Of a stretch of DNA of 64,000 nt, positions 1 through 8,597 are shown one piece after another; position 1 is the first letter of the stretch; each line of letters starts with the position of its first letter. This stretch comes from Bradyrhizobium sp. AZCC 1719. GTDB taxonomy: Bacteria > Pseudomonadota > Alphaproteobacteria > Rhizobiales > Xanthobacteraceae. The stretch is taken from positions 2,819,001-2,883,000 of the forward strand of contig NZ_JAZHRU010000001.1 in assembly GCF_036924525.1 (NCBI RefSeq), given 5' to 3'. Below the pieces are notes generated by a model. That model made no database searches and was not told the DNA's origin. It saw nothing but the letters and a program-made list of their open reading frames with translations. Made by a program: the position numbers and the translations under genes.

Positions 1-336
1 AAGAAGGGTTGGCGCGACTACGCCAATCTGAAGGACGACGGCGCCCACACGCCCGGACCGAACGCCGCCGTGATGCGCTGGCTCGTCGAGGAGCGCGGCA
101 TCATGGGCCTCGGCACTGAGACGATCGGCACCGATGCCGGCCAGGCCGGGCATCTCGATCCTCCGTATCCGGCGCACCATTTCCTTCACGGCGGCGGACG
201 TTACGGCCTGCAGTGCCTGTGCAATCTCGATCAGCTTCCGCCGACCGGTGCGGTGATCGTGGCCGCGCCGCTCAAAATCCAGAATGGCTCCGGCAGTCCG
301 TTGCGCGTGCTTGCGTTGGTACCTGGGCAGGGTTGA
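1..336 (+). CDS. Cyclase family protein, C-terminal part (5' end outside window)
   Basis: The reading frame is open from base 1 and ends at TGA 334-336, leaving about 111 residues. Residues such as GLGTETIGTDAG, HHFLHGGGRYGLQCLCNL and the GSGSPLRVLALV tail match the C-terminal half of the cyclase/kynurenine-formamidase-like family: a late Asp-containing loop, then H..L...G...LCNL, then a final strand of the form GSG.P.RV.A. The N-terminal HxGTHxDxP metal-binding motif would lie upstream of the window. The family hydrolyses amide or ester bonds in aromatic or amino-acid catabolism; the substrate cannot be told. It sits 27 bases before a periplasmic binding protein, so both may be co-transcribed for uptake and breakdown of one compound. 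Confidence 0.75.
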   Translation, partial: KKGWRDYANLKDDGAHTPGPNAAVMRWLVEERGIMGLGTETIGTDAGQAGHLDPPYPAHHFLHGGGRYGLQCLCNLDQLPPTGAVIVAAPLKIQNGSGSPLRVLALVPGQG

Positions 337-363
337 ACCTTTTCGTCGACATCGAGTGACATC

Positions 364-1521
364 ATGAACAAGAAGAAGACTTTGTTGATCGGCGCTGCGC
401 TCTTGCTCGCCGCCGTGGCGCCGGCGCATGCCGAAATCCTCGTCGGTTTCGTTACCGGCCTGAGCGGACCGGTGTCCTCGATCGGCGTGCCGAATGCCAA
501 GGGATTGGCCGCGGGCCAGGCCTATGTCGGCGAGATCGATGGTGAAAAAGTTCGAGTCATCCAGCTCGATGACGGCTCGGACCCGGCCGCGTCGACGCGC
601 AACGCGCGTAAGCTGGTCGAGCAGGAAAAGGTTGATTTCCTGATCGGCACGTCAGGCGCGCCGCAGACGCTGGCGATGGCGACCGCCGCCATCGAGATGA
701 AGGTGCCGATGGTGGCGGTCTCGCCGATCGCGCCAGTGCCAGCCGGAGAGGGCGGGCCGTGGGTGGTGCAAACCCCGCAGCCGACGCCGCTTCTCGTCCA
801 GGGCATCGTCGATCACATGAAGAGCCGCAATGTAAAGACCGTGGCCTTCATCGGCTTCTCCGACGCCTTTGGCGACCTGATGCATAATTCGCTGCTGCAA
901 AGCGCCGAGAAGGCTGACATCAAGGTGATCGCCAACGAACGCTATGCGCGCTCCGACAACTCGGTCACTGCGCAGGTGCTGCGTGCAGTTTCCTTGCGTC
1001 CCGACGCGATCATGCTGGGCGGCACTGGAACGCCCGGCGCGTTGCCCGTGATCGCGCTATCCGAGCGCGGTTACAAGGGGCCGCTCTACGGAAATCACGG
1101 CATGATCAGCGCGGATTTTCTGCGACTTGCCGGCAAATCGGCCGAGGGCATCATCTGCCCGACCGGGCCGGTCACGGCAGGCGAACAGCTTCCCGAGAGC
1201 AATCCTATCCGCAAGGTCGCGCTCGCATTCCGCGCGGCCTATGAGAAAGCCAATGGCGAGGCGCCGGCCGATGCTTTTTCGCCCTATGCCTTCGATGGCT
1301 GGCTGGTGTTCATGGATGCCGCCAAACGTGCCAAGGCGACCGGCGCGACGCCCGGAACGCCGGCGTTCCGTAACGCGCTACGCGAAGCCTTGTTCACGAC
1401 CAAGGATGTCATCGGTGCGCACGGCATCTACACTTATACGCCGGCCGACCGCCACGGCGTCGATAGCCGCGCGCGGATACTGGTCCAGATCGAAAACGGG
1501 AAATACAAGCTGCTGCCGTAG
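364..1521 (+). CDS. ABC transporter substrate-binding protein, branched-chain amino acid (LivK) type
   Basis: 385 residues. The N-terminus MNKKKTLLIGAALLLAAVAPAHA is a classic Sec signal peptide with an AHA cleavage site, so the mature protein is periplasmic. The mature start (EILVGFVTGLSGPVSSIGVPN) and the later GTSGAPQTLA, YARSDNSVTAQVLRA and GNHGMISADFL stretches are typical of type-I Leu/Ile/Val-binding folds (Peripla_BP_6), used in alphaproteobacteria for amino acids, aromatic acids and dicarboxylates. No permease or ATPase genes are adjacent. The downstream genes on the opposite strand encode acyl-CoA ligases, suggesting (inference) that the ligand is an organic acid. Confidence 0.85.
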   Translation: MNKKKTLLIGAALLLAAVAPAHAEILVGFVTGLSGPVSSIGVPNAKGLAAGQAYVGEIDGEKVRVIQLDDGSDPAASTRNARKLVEQEKVDFLIGTSGAPQTLAMATAAIEMKVPMVAVSPIAPVPAGEGGPWVVQTPQPTPLLVQGIVDHMKSRNVKTVAFIGFSDAFGDLMHNSLLQSAEKADIKVIANERYARSDNSVTAQVLRAVSLRPDAIMLGGTGTPGALPVIALSERGYKGPLYGNHGMISADFLRLAGKSAEGIICPTGPVTAGEQLPESNPIRKVALAFRAAYEKANGEAPADAFSPYAFDGWLVFMDAAKRAKATGATPGTPAFRNALREALFTTKDVIGAHGIYTYTPADRHGVDSRARILVQIENGKYKLLP

Positions 1522-1543
1522 TTGCCGGGTCGGCGCCCGCGGC

Positions 1544-3184
1544 TCAGGCGTGTCGCAGCTTCGCCTTCAGCGCGCGCATGTCGATCGCGCGATTGGCGCT
1601 GACGGCGGCAGCCGCCAACGTCTTGATCTCGCCCCGGGCGAGCTTGCGCGTTGACGACAGCGGCAACTCGTCGAGGATGGCGACGTAGCCGGGCACCTTG
1701 TGATAGGCGAGGCGTTCGGCGCAGGTTTTGACGATCGAAGCCGCCAGCGCGGCTGCATCGTCGATCTCCACATTCGGCACAATAAAAGCAAAAACCTCTT
1801 CGCCGCGGATGTCGTCAGGAACGGGTGTCACCGCGCAGCCGCCGATGCGGGTATCCATGTAGAGCGCGCTTTCGACCTCGAGCACGCCGATGTTCTCGCC
1901 GCTGCGCCGCACGATGGTCTTCTTGCGATCGAAGAAATACAGAAGCCCGTCCTCGTCGGCGAAAACCAGATCGCCGGTGTGAAACCAGCCGTCCTGCCAC
2001 GCCGCTTCGGTGGCTTCCTCGTCTTTCAGGTATCCGCTGAAGAAGCCAACCCGGGCATTGTCGCCCTTTGCACGGACCAGCAATTCGCCGGGCTTTCCAG
2101 CCGCGACATCCGCGCCCTGATCGTCAACGAGACGATACTCCATACCCGATGATGGCCGGCCGACGCAGCGCGCGCCAAACCCCGCAGGCTCACGGGCGGT
2201 GGTCGTCGCCGCCGCACCGCCTGTCTCGGTCATTGCCCAGGCCTCGACGATTGGAATGCGGTAGCGCTCCTCGAAGGTGGCGCGGTGGCGGACATCGACG
2301 CCGGGCGCGAAGGCGAAGCGTACGCGATGCTGCCGTTCCACTTCAGTTGCAGGCAGTTGCAGCAGAATGGCCGGGATGACGCCGAGACAATGCACGACGG
2401 TGGCACCGCTGTCCGCCACGCACTGCCACCAGCGGTTGGCGTGGAAGCGGTCGAGCGGCACCACGGCGCCGCCGAGCACCATCATGCCGACGGCGCTGCA
2501 GCCGAGCGCGTTCATGTGAAACATCGGCAACGGCGTCAGGTTGATCTCGCGGTCCGGCTGTAGCTCTGCCACACCACCTTGCGCGAGGTACCAGTCGGCG
2601 ACCTGCAGAAAATAGCGGTTCGAGAGCATGCAGCCCTTTGGCTTGCCGGTGCTGCCTGAAGTGAACAGCAGCGCGCATTCATCAATGTACTCGGGGCTTT
2701 GGGCGCTGACGTTCGTCTGGCACGGTGGAATGCGGCTATCGGTATCGATCAGGCGGGCGCGGCCGAGCGCCGCGTCTTTCGTCACATGGATGCGATCGAG
2801 CGTCGCAACGAGCAGGTCGGCCTCCGACAGCTCAAGCTGGAAGGACAGTTCATCGGGACGGACGTCGGGGTTGATTGGAACGATCGAAACCCCGAGCGCA
2901 TTGAGCGCGAGCCAATGCAGGAAGAAGACCGGGCGATTTTCGAGCAGCAAGGCGACCCGCGCACCGCGCCCGTAGCCGGCGGCCGCGTATTCGACACGCA
3001 GACGCTCGACCTCGGACCTGAAGGCGCCGTATTCGATCTTGAAACCTTCCGGTGCGTAGGGCAGTTGCGCACTCGCAGGCGCCAGCAGGAATGGCGCGTC
3101 CGGCCGCCTTGCCGCCGTGGCGACGAAAGCATCGAATGGCGATCGATACGGAATGTTGAGACTCATTGCGGGCGTCGCTCCCAT
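1544..3184 (-). CDS. Acyl-CoA synthetase / AMP-dependent ligase
   Basis: 546 residues, ANL superfamily. The ATP-binding P-loop SGSTGKPKG is at about residues 176-184, followed by AWAMTETGG (YGxTE equivalent), HTGDLVFADEDG and DRKKTIVRRSGENI near the C-terminal hinge. The tail SSTRKLARGEI supplies the conserved C-terminal lysine. It should activate a carboxylic acid to an acyl-adenylate and then an acyl-CoA in the cytoplasm. The start at 3184 has a GGCAGGA-like ribosome site; an ATG at 3166 is possible but has none. It is divergent from a second ligase at 3352 and convergent with the binding-protein gene. Substrate not predictable; it resembles crotonobetaine/carnitine-CoA-ligase-like enzymes. 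Confidence 0.85.
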   Translation of the reverse strand: MGATPAMSLNIPYRSPFDAFVATAARRPDAPFLLAPASAQLPYAPEGFKIEYGAFRSEVERLRVEYAAAGYGRGARVALLLENRPVFFLHWLALNALGVSIVPINPDVRPDELSFQLELSEADLLVATLDRIHVTKDAALGRARLIDTDSRIPPCQTNVSAQSPEYIDECALLFTSGSTGKPKGCMLSNRYFLQVADWYLAQGGVAELQPDREINLTPLPMFHMNALGCSAVGMMVLGGAVVPLDRFHANRWWQCVADSGATVVHCLGVIPAILLQLPATEVERQHRVRFAFAPGVDVRHRATFEERYRIPIVEAWAMTETGGAAATTTAREPAGFGARCVGRPSSGMEYRLVDDQGADVAAGKPGELLVRAKGDNARVGFFSGYLKDEEATEAAWQDGWFHTGDLVFADEDGLLYFFDRKKTIVRRSGENIGVLEVESALYMDTRIGGCAVTPVPDDIRGEEVFAFIVPNVEIDDAAALAASIVKTCAERLAYHKVPGYVAILDELPLSSTRKLARGEIKTLAAAAVSANRAIDMRALKAKLRHA

Positions 3185-3351
3185 TCATGTCCTGCCGCCG
3201 GACGCAGGTGGCCATAAGTCCGCACGCAGCACTTGCTGCAGCGGTCTTCGTCGAATACTTTAAGCCTAAACTATATTGCTGGCCAATAGCGATCTATCGC
3301 AGACCTGCCCGGCGAACCCTTGGAGAGTAGCCTTGGAAGTAGGAGGTGCGT

Positions 3352-4995
3352 ATGCAGGCAGGTGATGGCAGCGCGGCCGGGCAGCGGCGGCGTGGGTCGA
3401 TCTGGCCGCAGGCGGCTGAGCGTTTTCCGCCGGCGGATCGAATTCTCTCGACCATTCTGACACGGCAAGCCGCGCAGTACCGCGACCGCACCCTGTTTGT
3501 CTTTGGCGAAACGCGATGGAGCTACGCCGAGACGGTTTCGATCGCCGCCGCATCGGCCGCCCGCCTGATGCAGGCCGGAATTCGCGCCGGCGACCGCGTG
3601 GCCCTGATGTGCTCGAACCGGCCGGAATTCCTGGAAATCTATCTCGGTTGCGCCTGGATGGGCGCCGTCACGGTGCCGATCAACACCGCACTGCGCGGCA
3701 TCCAGCTCAGCCATATCCTGCGAAACTCCACGCCGACGCTGCTGGTGATCGAGTCGTGCTTTATGCCCGCCATCGACACGCTGGAAGAGGATGTATCATC
3801 GCCGGAAATTGTCTGGACGATCGGGCAAGCCACCGCAGCTCCACTTGCGCCGGGATCGATCTCGCCGCTGCCGGCGCTCGGCGACGGAGCGCCGCCCGCG
3901 CCGGTGCAGCCGGGCGACACGGTCGCGATCCTCTACACGTCGGGCACCACAGGCCCCTCCAAGGGAGTTTGCTGCCCACAGGCGCAGATGTTCTGGTGGG
4001 GCATCTACTCCGCACGCGCGCTCGACATTCGCGAAGGCGACATCCTGTTCACGACGCTGCCGCTGTTCCACACCAACGCGCTGAACGCGTTCTATCAGGC
4101 GCTCCTCAACGGCTGCACCTACGTGCTCGAGCCGAAATTCTCCGCCTCCGGCTTCTGGGCCGCGGCGCGCCGACATCAGGCAACGGTCGGTTATCTCCTC
4201 GGCGCGATGGCCGTGATGCTGCTGGCACAGCCCCCGTCAGCGAACGACACCGCGCATTTCGTGCGTGTAGCGCTCGGTGGCGGCGTGCCCGGTCAATTTC
4301 ACGGCCCCTTCCTCGAGCGTTTTGGTGTGCCGCTGCTCGACGGTTACGGTTCGACTGAGACGAATTTCGTATTCGCGGGCACGATCCCGTCCGATCGCCC
4401 CGGCACCATGGGCTATCTCGTCGAAGGCGTGGAGGCTTGTATCGTCAACTCCGAGGACGAACCCCTGCCTGACGGCGAGGCCGGCGAGCTGGTGCTGCGC
4501 GCGTGCGAGCCGCTCGCGTTTGCGACGGGATATTTCGCAATGCCGGACAAGACGGCCGAAGCCTGGCGGAATCGGTGGTTTCACACCGGAGACCGTGTCG
4601 TGCGCGATGCGGACGGCCACTACCGCTTCGTCGACCGAATGAAGGATTCGATCCGCCGGCGCGGCGAGAATGTTTCGTCCTGGGAGGTGGAGCAGGTGCT
4701 GCTCAGGCATCAGGCGATCGCTGCCTGCGCGATCTATCCGCTGCCGTCCGAACTCGGCGAAGACGAGGTTGCGGCTGCCGTCCAGCTCGAACCCGGCCAA
4801 GCGCTTGATCCTGTCGAGATCATCAGCCATTGCGAGGGCAAGATGGCCTATTTCGCGATTCCGCGCTTTATCCGGATCGTCACCGAGATGCCGTTGACCG
4901 AGAACGGCAAGATACGCAAGGTCGCGCTGCGCGAGGCTGGGAAGACTCCGGACACCTGGGACCGCGATACCGCCGGATACAAATTGCGTCGTTAA
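3352..4995 (+). CDS. ATP-dependent acyl-CoA ligase (ANL superfamily)
   Basis: 547 residues. I chose ATG 3352 rather than GTG 3346 because a strong AGGAGG (3341-3346) lies five bases upstream. Motifs: TSGTTGPSKG at about 196-205, LPLFHTNALN, DGYGSTETNF, HTGDRVVRDADG and DRMKDSIRRRGENVSSWEVE, with the catalytic lysine in TENGKIRK near the end. The order and spacing match the crotonobetaine/carnitine-CoA ligase-like branch. It is a paralogue of the ligase on the other strand, sharing a divergent promoter region of about 170 bases (3185-3351), so the two may be regulated together. Substrate unknown. Confidence 0.87.
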   Translation: MQAGDGSAAGQRRRGSIWPQAAERFPPADRILSTILTRQAAQYRDRTLFVFGETRWSYAETVSIAAASAARLMQAGIRAGDRVALMCSNRPEFLEIYLGCAWMGAVTVPINTALRGIQLSHILRNSTPTLLVIESCFMPAIDTLEEDVSSPEIVWTIGQATAAPLAPGSISPLPALGDGAPPAPVQPGDTVAILYTSGTTGPSKGVCCPQAQMFWWGIYSARALDIREGDILFTTLPLFHTNALNAFYQALLNGCTYVLEPKFSASGFWAAARRHQATVGYLLGAMAVMLLAQPPSANDTAHFVRVALGGGVPGQFHGPFLERFGVPLLDGYGSTETNFVFAGTIPSDRPGTMGYLVEGVEACIVNSEDEPLPDGEAGELVLRACEPLAFATGYFAMPDKTAEAWRNRWFHTGDRVVRDADGHYRFVDRMKDSIRRRGENVSSWEVEQVLLRHQAIAACAIYPLPSELGEDEVAAAVQLEPGQALDPVEIISHCEGKMAYFAIPRFIRIVTEMPLTENGKIRKVALREAGKTPDTWDRDTAGYKLRR

Positions 4996-5161
4996 GATCG
5001 CGGGCTTGGTCCATACTTTGCGCAAGGCGTCAGGAAACCGCCCCGGCAGCGCGGCGTTTACTAGAGGTGGCATCGGCTTGCGTCGTAGACGTAACGCCCG
5101 ACTTTGCCCAGGCCAACGCTTGCACCTATAATCCGGCGAAACCACCATTCTGTGAGGTCAT

Positions 5162-6802
5162 GTGACTGCCCCCAATCCTGCTGCCGGCAAACCGGTCGAT
5201 CCCGCTTCCCTCGTCAACGTACCGCGGTTGATAACGGCCTTTTTTGCGTCGAAGCCGGATCCGTCCGATCCCACCCAGCGCGTTGCGTTCGGCACATCAG
5301 GGCATCGCGGGACATCGCTGAAGAACTCGTTCAATGAAAATCATATCCTGGCAACGACGCAGGCGATCTGCGACTACCGCCGCGAGACGGGGCTGACCGG
5401 TCCGCTATTCATCGGCATCGATACCCATGCGCTGGCCGAGCCGGCGCTGGCGAGCGCGGTAGAGGTGTTTGCCGCCAACGGCGTCGACATCATGATTGAC
5501 GAGCGCGGCGGCTATACGCCGACGCCCGTCATCTCGCATGCAATCCTGAGCTACAACAAGGGGCGAACGAGCGGACTTGCCGATGGCGTCGTCATCACGC
5601 CCTCGCACAATCCGCCCGAGGATGGCGGGTACAAATATAATCCGCCGCATGGCGGCCCGGCTGATACCGACGTAACGGCCAGGGTTGAGAAGGCGGCCAA
5701 TACCTACATCGAAGCCGACATGAAGGGCGTTGCGCGGATGCCGTATGAGCGCGCCCGCAAGGCGCCATCGACGCATCTGCACGACTACATCCGTCCCTAT
5801 GTCGCCGATCTCGGCAATGCCGTAGACATGGCGCTGATCAAATCATCCGGCGTAAGAATCGGGATTGATCCGCTGGGCGGCGCCGCCGTTCACTACTGGC
5901 AGCCGCTGATCGAGCATTACGGAATTAACGCAACTGTCGTGAACGACGCCGTCGACCCGACGTTTCGTTTCATGACGGCGGACTGGGATGGAAAGATCCG
6001 GATGGATTGTTCCTCTCCGTTCGCGATGGCAAGCCTGATCCAGATGCGCGACAGGTTTGACGTCGCCTTCGCCAACGACACCGACGCCGATCGGCACGGC
6101 ATCGTGACCCGCACCGGCGGGCTGATGAATCCGAACCATTTTCTCGCGGCGGCGATCGCGTACCTGTTCGCGCATCGGCCGCAATGGGGCAGCAAGGCCG
6201 CGATCGGCAAGACCGTCGTCTCCAGTTCGATCATCGACCGTGTCGCGAAAAAGCTGAACCGCAAGCTGGTCGAAACCCCGGTCGGTTTCAAATGGTTCGT
6301 CGAAGGCCTTGGCACCGGCGGCTTCGGATTCGCGGGCGAGGAAAGCGCCGGCGCATCGTTCCTCAAGCGCGACGGCTCGGTCTGGACGACCGACAAGGAC
6401 GGCATGGTGATGGGCCTGCTCGCCGCCGAAATCCTCGGTCGCACCGGCCGTGATCCGAGCCAGCAGTTTGCGGCCCTGACCGCCGAACTCGGCGTGCCCT
6501 TCTATGAGCGGATCGACGTGCCGGCGACGCCCAAACAGAAGAGCGCGCTAAAGGCACTCGGGCCGGAGCAGCTCAACATGCACCAGCTTGCCGGTGAACC
6601 GGTCAGCGCGATTCGGACCCGGGCTCCGGGTAACGATCAATCGTTCGGTGGTATCAAGGTGGAGTCCGAGGCGGGATGGTTCGCCGCGCGGCCATCGGGC
6701 ACCGAAGATGTCTACAAGATCTATGCCGAGAGTTTTCGGGACCAGAATCACCTGAAGACGATTCAGCAGGATGCCCAGCGGGCCATCGCAAAGGCTTTCT
6801 GA
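5162..6802 (+). CDS. pgm: Phosphoglucomutase, alpha-D-glucose-specific
   Basis: 546 residues, the same length as E. coli Pgm. It interconverts glucose-1-phosphate and glucose-6-phosphate and so feeds glycogen and exopolysaccharide nucleotide-sugar synthesis. The phosphoserine loop TPSHNPPEDGG is at about 146-156 (Ser148), the Mg2+ loop is NDTDADRHG, the sugar loop is GEESAGASF, and the phosphate-binding tail is RPSGTEDVYKIYAESF. The start is GTG 5162, preceded by GTGAGG; the overlapping ATG at 5160 runs straight into TGA. No glycogen genes are adjacent. Confidence 0.95.
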   Translation: MTAPNPAAGKPVDPASLVNVPRLITAFFASKPDPSDPTQRVAFGTSGHRGTSLKNSFNENHILATTQAICDYRRETGLTGPLFIGIDTHALAEPALASAVEVFAANGVDIMIDERGGYTPTPVISHAILSYNKGRTSGLADGVVITPSHNPPEDGGYKYNPPHGGPADTDVTARVEKAANTYIEADMKGVARMPYERARKAPSTHLHDYIRPYVADLGNAVDMALIKSSGVRIGIDPLGGAAVHYWQPLIEHYGINATVVNDAVDPTFRFMTADWDGKIRMDCSSPFAMASLIQMRDRFDVAFANDTDADRHGIVTRTGGLMNPNHFLAAAIAYLFAHRPQWGSKAAIGKTVVSSSIIDRVAKKLNRKLVETPVGFKWFVEGLGTGGFGFAGEESAGASFLKRDGSVWTTDKDGMVMGLLAAEILGRTGRDPSQQFAALTAELGVPFYERIDVPATPKQKSALKALGPEQLNMHQLAGEPVSAIRTRAPGNDQSFGGIKVESEAGWFAARPSGTEDVYKIYAESFRDQNHLKTIQQDAQRAIAKAF

Positions 6803-7069
6803 CTGCCGCACCGTGAGGCGGTTGGGAGATGTGTAACGGCCAAATGACGGACCGCCGCCGAACGGCGGCAGAATATTGCATATTGCGCCCGGCTGCCCAA
6901 GGCTGCACCAGTTCGGCACAGCCTGGAACCTGGCAATGGAATTCACCGTTGCGCTTGCGATCACGCTGAAATCACGAGAGCCCACGCAGTGTTAAGCTCG
7001 GGAGTTAGCTGCCAGAAAGCCGTACCGAACGGGCGGCCTGTAAGCTATCGCGAGGTACCGGGGGATGAA

Positions 7070-7396
7070 ATGAGTGCGGAATCGGTTGTCTACTATCTGA
7101 ATCGCGTGCCGGAGAGCGATCCGAACGACCAAACCGAATGGCTTGTAACGGCGTTGGGCCAGTATACCGGCGCGGAATTGCGCGAACTGCTCTATGTAGC
7201 GGAAGAACCTGGCTTCTTTGAATTGATGCGCGGGCTATTTGCGCTCTCGGATGAGAGCCGTGCCGCCCTGCAGCATTTCCTCGAAACCGGTCACCCGTCG
7301 GCCATGAAGGCGGCGATCGACCCGAAGGGCCGGTTGACCATCGAGCACGTCACCGAGGAGAAGCGGATAAAATTGCTTCCCAGGATCGCAAATTAG
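7070..7396 (+). CDS. Hypothetical protein, 108 residues
   Basis: The frame is open further upstream (6989), but ATG 7070 has a GGGGA ribosome site and the 27 extra residues look non-coding. The predicted protein is soluble, acidic in its N-terminal half and leucine-rich (AELRELLYVAEEPGFFELMRGLFAL), suggesting a small helical bundle. A short basic tail (EEKRIKLLPRIAN) ends it. No known motif. It is followed 62 bases later by an XRE regulator in the same direction, so they could be co-transcribed. Function unknown. Confidence 0.6.
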   Translation: MSAESVVYYLNRVPESDPNDQTEWLVTALGQYTGAELRELLYVAEEPGFFELMRGLFALSDESRAALQHFLETGHPSAMKAAIDPKGRLTIEHVTEEKRIKLLPRIAN

Positions 7397-7458
7397 CACC
7401 TGCGTCTCCCTGAGGTTGTGCTAGAATCTCCCAGTGTGAATAGCTGGGGAGCCTGCCG

Positions 7459-7773
7459 ATGGCGACGAGGAAGTCTGGCCCGCTCGATGCGATGGTGGGC
7501 GCCAGGATTCGCCTGTTTCGCGTCAACCGCGGCATCAGCCAAACCATGCTTGCGGAACGCATCGGCGTGACTTTTCAACAGATGCAGAAATACGAGCGGG
7601 GCGCCACCCGGGTTGGTGCCAGCCGGTTGGCGCAAATCGCTTCCGTGCTCGGCGTTTCGGTCGGTGAGTTGTTCGAATCTTCCCGGCCCGGATCTCCCGG
7701 CTTGAATTCACCGGTTCATTTGCTCGCAGAGCCAGGCGCGCTTTCCGCGTTCTCAAGGCCTATGCGCGAATGA
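7459..7773 (+). CDS. XRE-family helix-turn-helix transcriptional regulator
   Basis: 104 residues. The Cro/C1-type HTH covers about residues 12-67 (GARIRLFRVNRGISQTML, then VTFQQMQKYERGATRV and LAQIASVLGVSVGELFE), including the canonical Q..QKYE recognition-helix pattern. The remaining C-terminus is short and low in motifs, so there is no obvious ligand domain. Start ATG 7459 with GGGGAG nine bases upstream. Such single-domain regulators are very common in Bradyrhizobium. It lies about 800 bases before the YcaO gene and might act on that block, but nothing in the sequence proves this. Confidence 0.85.
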   Translation: MATRKSGPLDAMVGARIRLFRVNRGISQTMLAERIGVTFQQMQKYERGATRVGASRLAQIASVLGVSVGELFESSRPGSPGLNSPVHLLAEPGALSAFSRPMRE

Positions 7774-7974
7774 CCAGCCCGCGCGTCCGGCGTTGCGTCG
7801 CCAGGCTGGTTGAAAGCATCGGCGATCGAACGGCGGGGGCGAAGGCCACGGTTGCGCGGCTGAATACTGTCGATCGCGGTGATCGGCGGAGGTTTCCCTC
7901 GCAGGGATAGTCTTCCGTAGAAGACGTGCGGCAACCTCGTGCCGTCCCGGTCTGCCGCTAGTCCGATCGCGGCT

Positions 7975-8529
7975 TCAGCCGGTCGCGCGAATCGCAAACC
8001 GCTCCGGCGGTCTGCTGCCGGGAATGAACTCGCCGATCCAGTCACGGCGCGTTGCTTCGATATGCCAGGACATCGCCTCAGCCGAATAGGGTGCCGGATC
8101 GGGAATGTCCTTACGGATCTCCTTGCCGTCGAGCCAGCCGCAGCTATGCGAATAGCGCGTCTTGCAGACGAGATGGACATCGCCGTGATCCTGCAGCAGC
8201 ACGTATCCGTCGGCCGGAAAAAACGTGCCGGCAAGCTCAATCGCAGCAGGCAACTGGCGCACCAGCAGGAATGTGCTGGTGGATTGCGTCTCCGATTCGG
8301 AAACCAGCACGCCGACCAGACTGTGGATTGGCGCGATCGCCTGCGGTGCAACCAGTGCGAGAGGCTCCGTGATCGGGCCGGCTGTCGCAATCGAAAGATA
8401 TTCACCCTCCGGTCCCCAACGGCAGGCGATCAGCCACTCGCGGCTGCGGCTACGAATCAAGGTCGGCTTGGCGTAATCCGATCGAGCAATATCTGCTGCC
8501 ATGGCTATGACGAAGGCTTTCGCGAGCAT
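7975..8529 (-). CDS. Hypothetical protein divergent from the YcaO gene
   Basis: 184 residues. Not recognised. The N-terminus (MLAKAFVIAMAADIARSD) is weakly hydrophobic but not a clear signal peptide. The body is mixed alpha/beta with stretches such as FFPADGYVLLQDHGDVHLVC and a two-cysteine segment (LVCKTRYSHSCGW), which could be a redox or metal site. Codon use is like that of its neighbours and there is no competing real gene on the other strand. It shares a 68-base divergent intergenic region with the YcaO gene, which makes common regulation likely. Confidence 0.6.
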   Translation of the reverse strand: MLAKAFVIAMAADIARSDYAKPTLIRSRSREWLIACRWGPEGEYLSIATAGPITEPLALVAPQAIAPIHSLVGVLVSESETQSTSTFLLVRQLPAAIELAGTFFPADGYVLLQDHGDVHLVCKTRYSHSCGWLDGKEIRKDIPDPAPYSAEAMSWHIEATRRDWIGEFIPGSRPPERFAIRATG

Positions 8530-8597
8530 AAGTTCCTCCAGGGTGAGGGCGGACTGGCCTCACGTCCGGAGTCTGCACGTCAAGTCGTGAGGTCACC

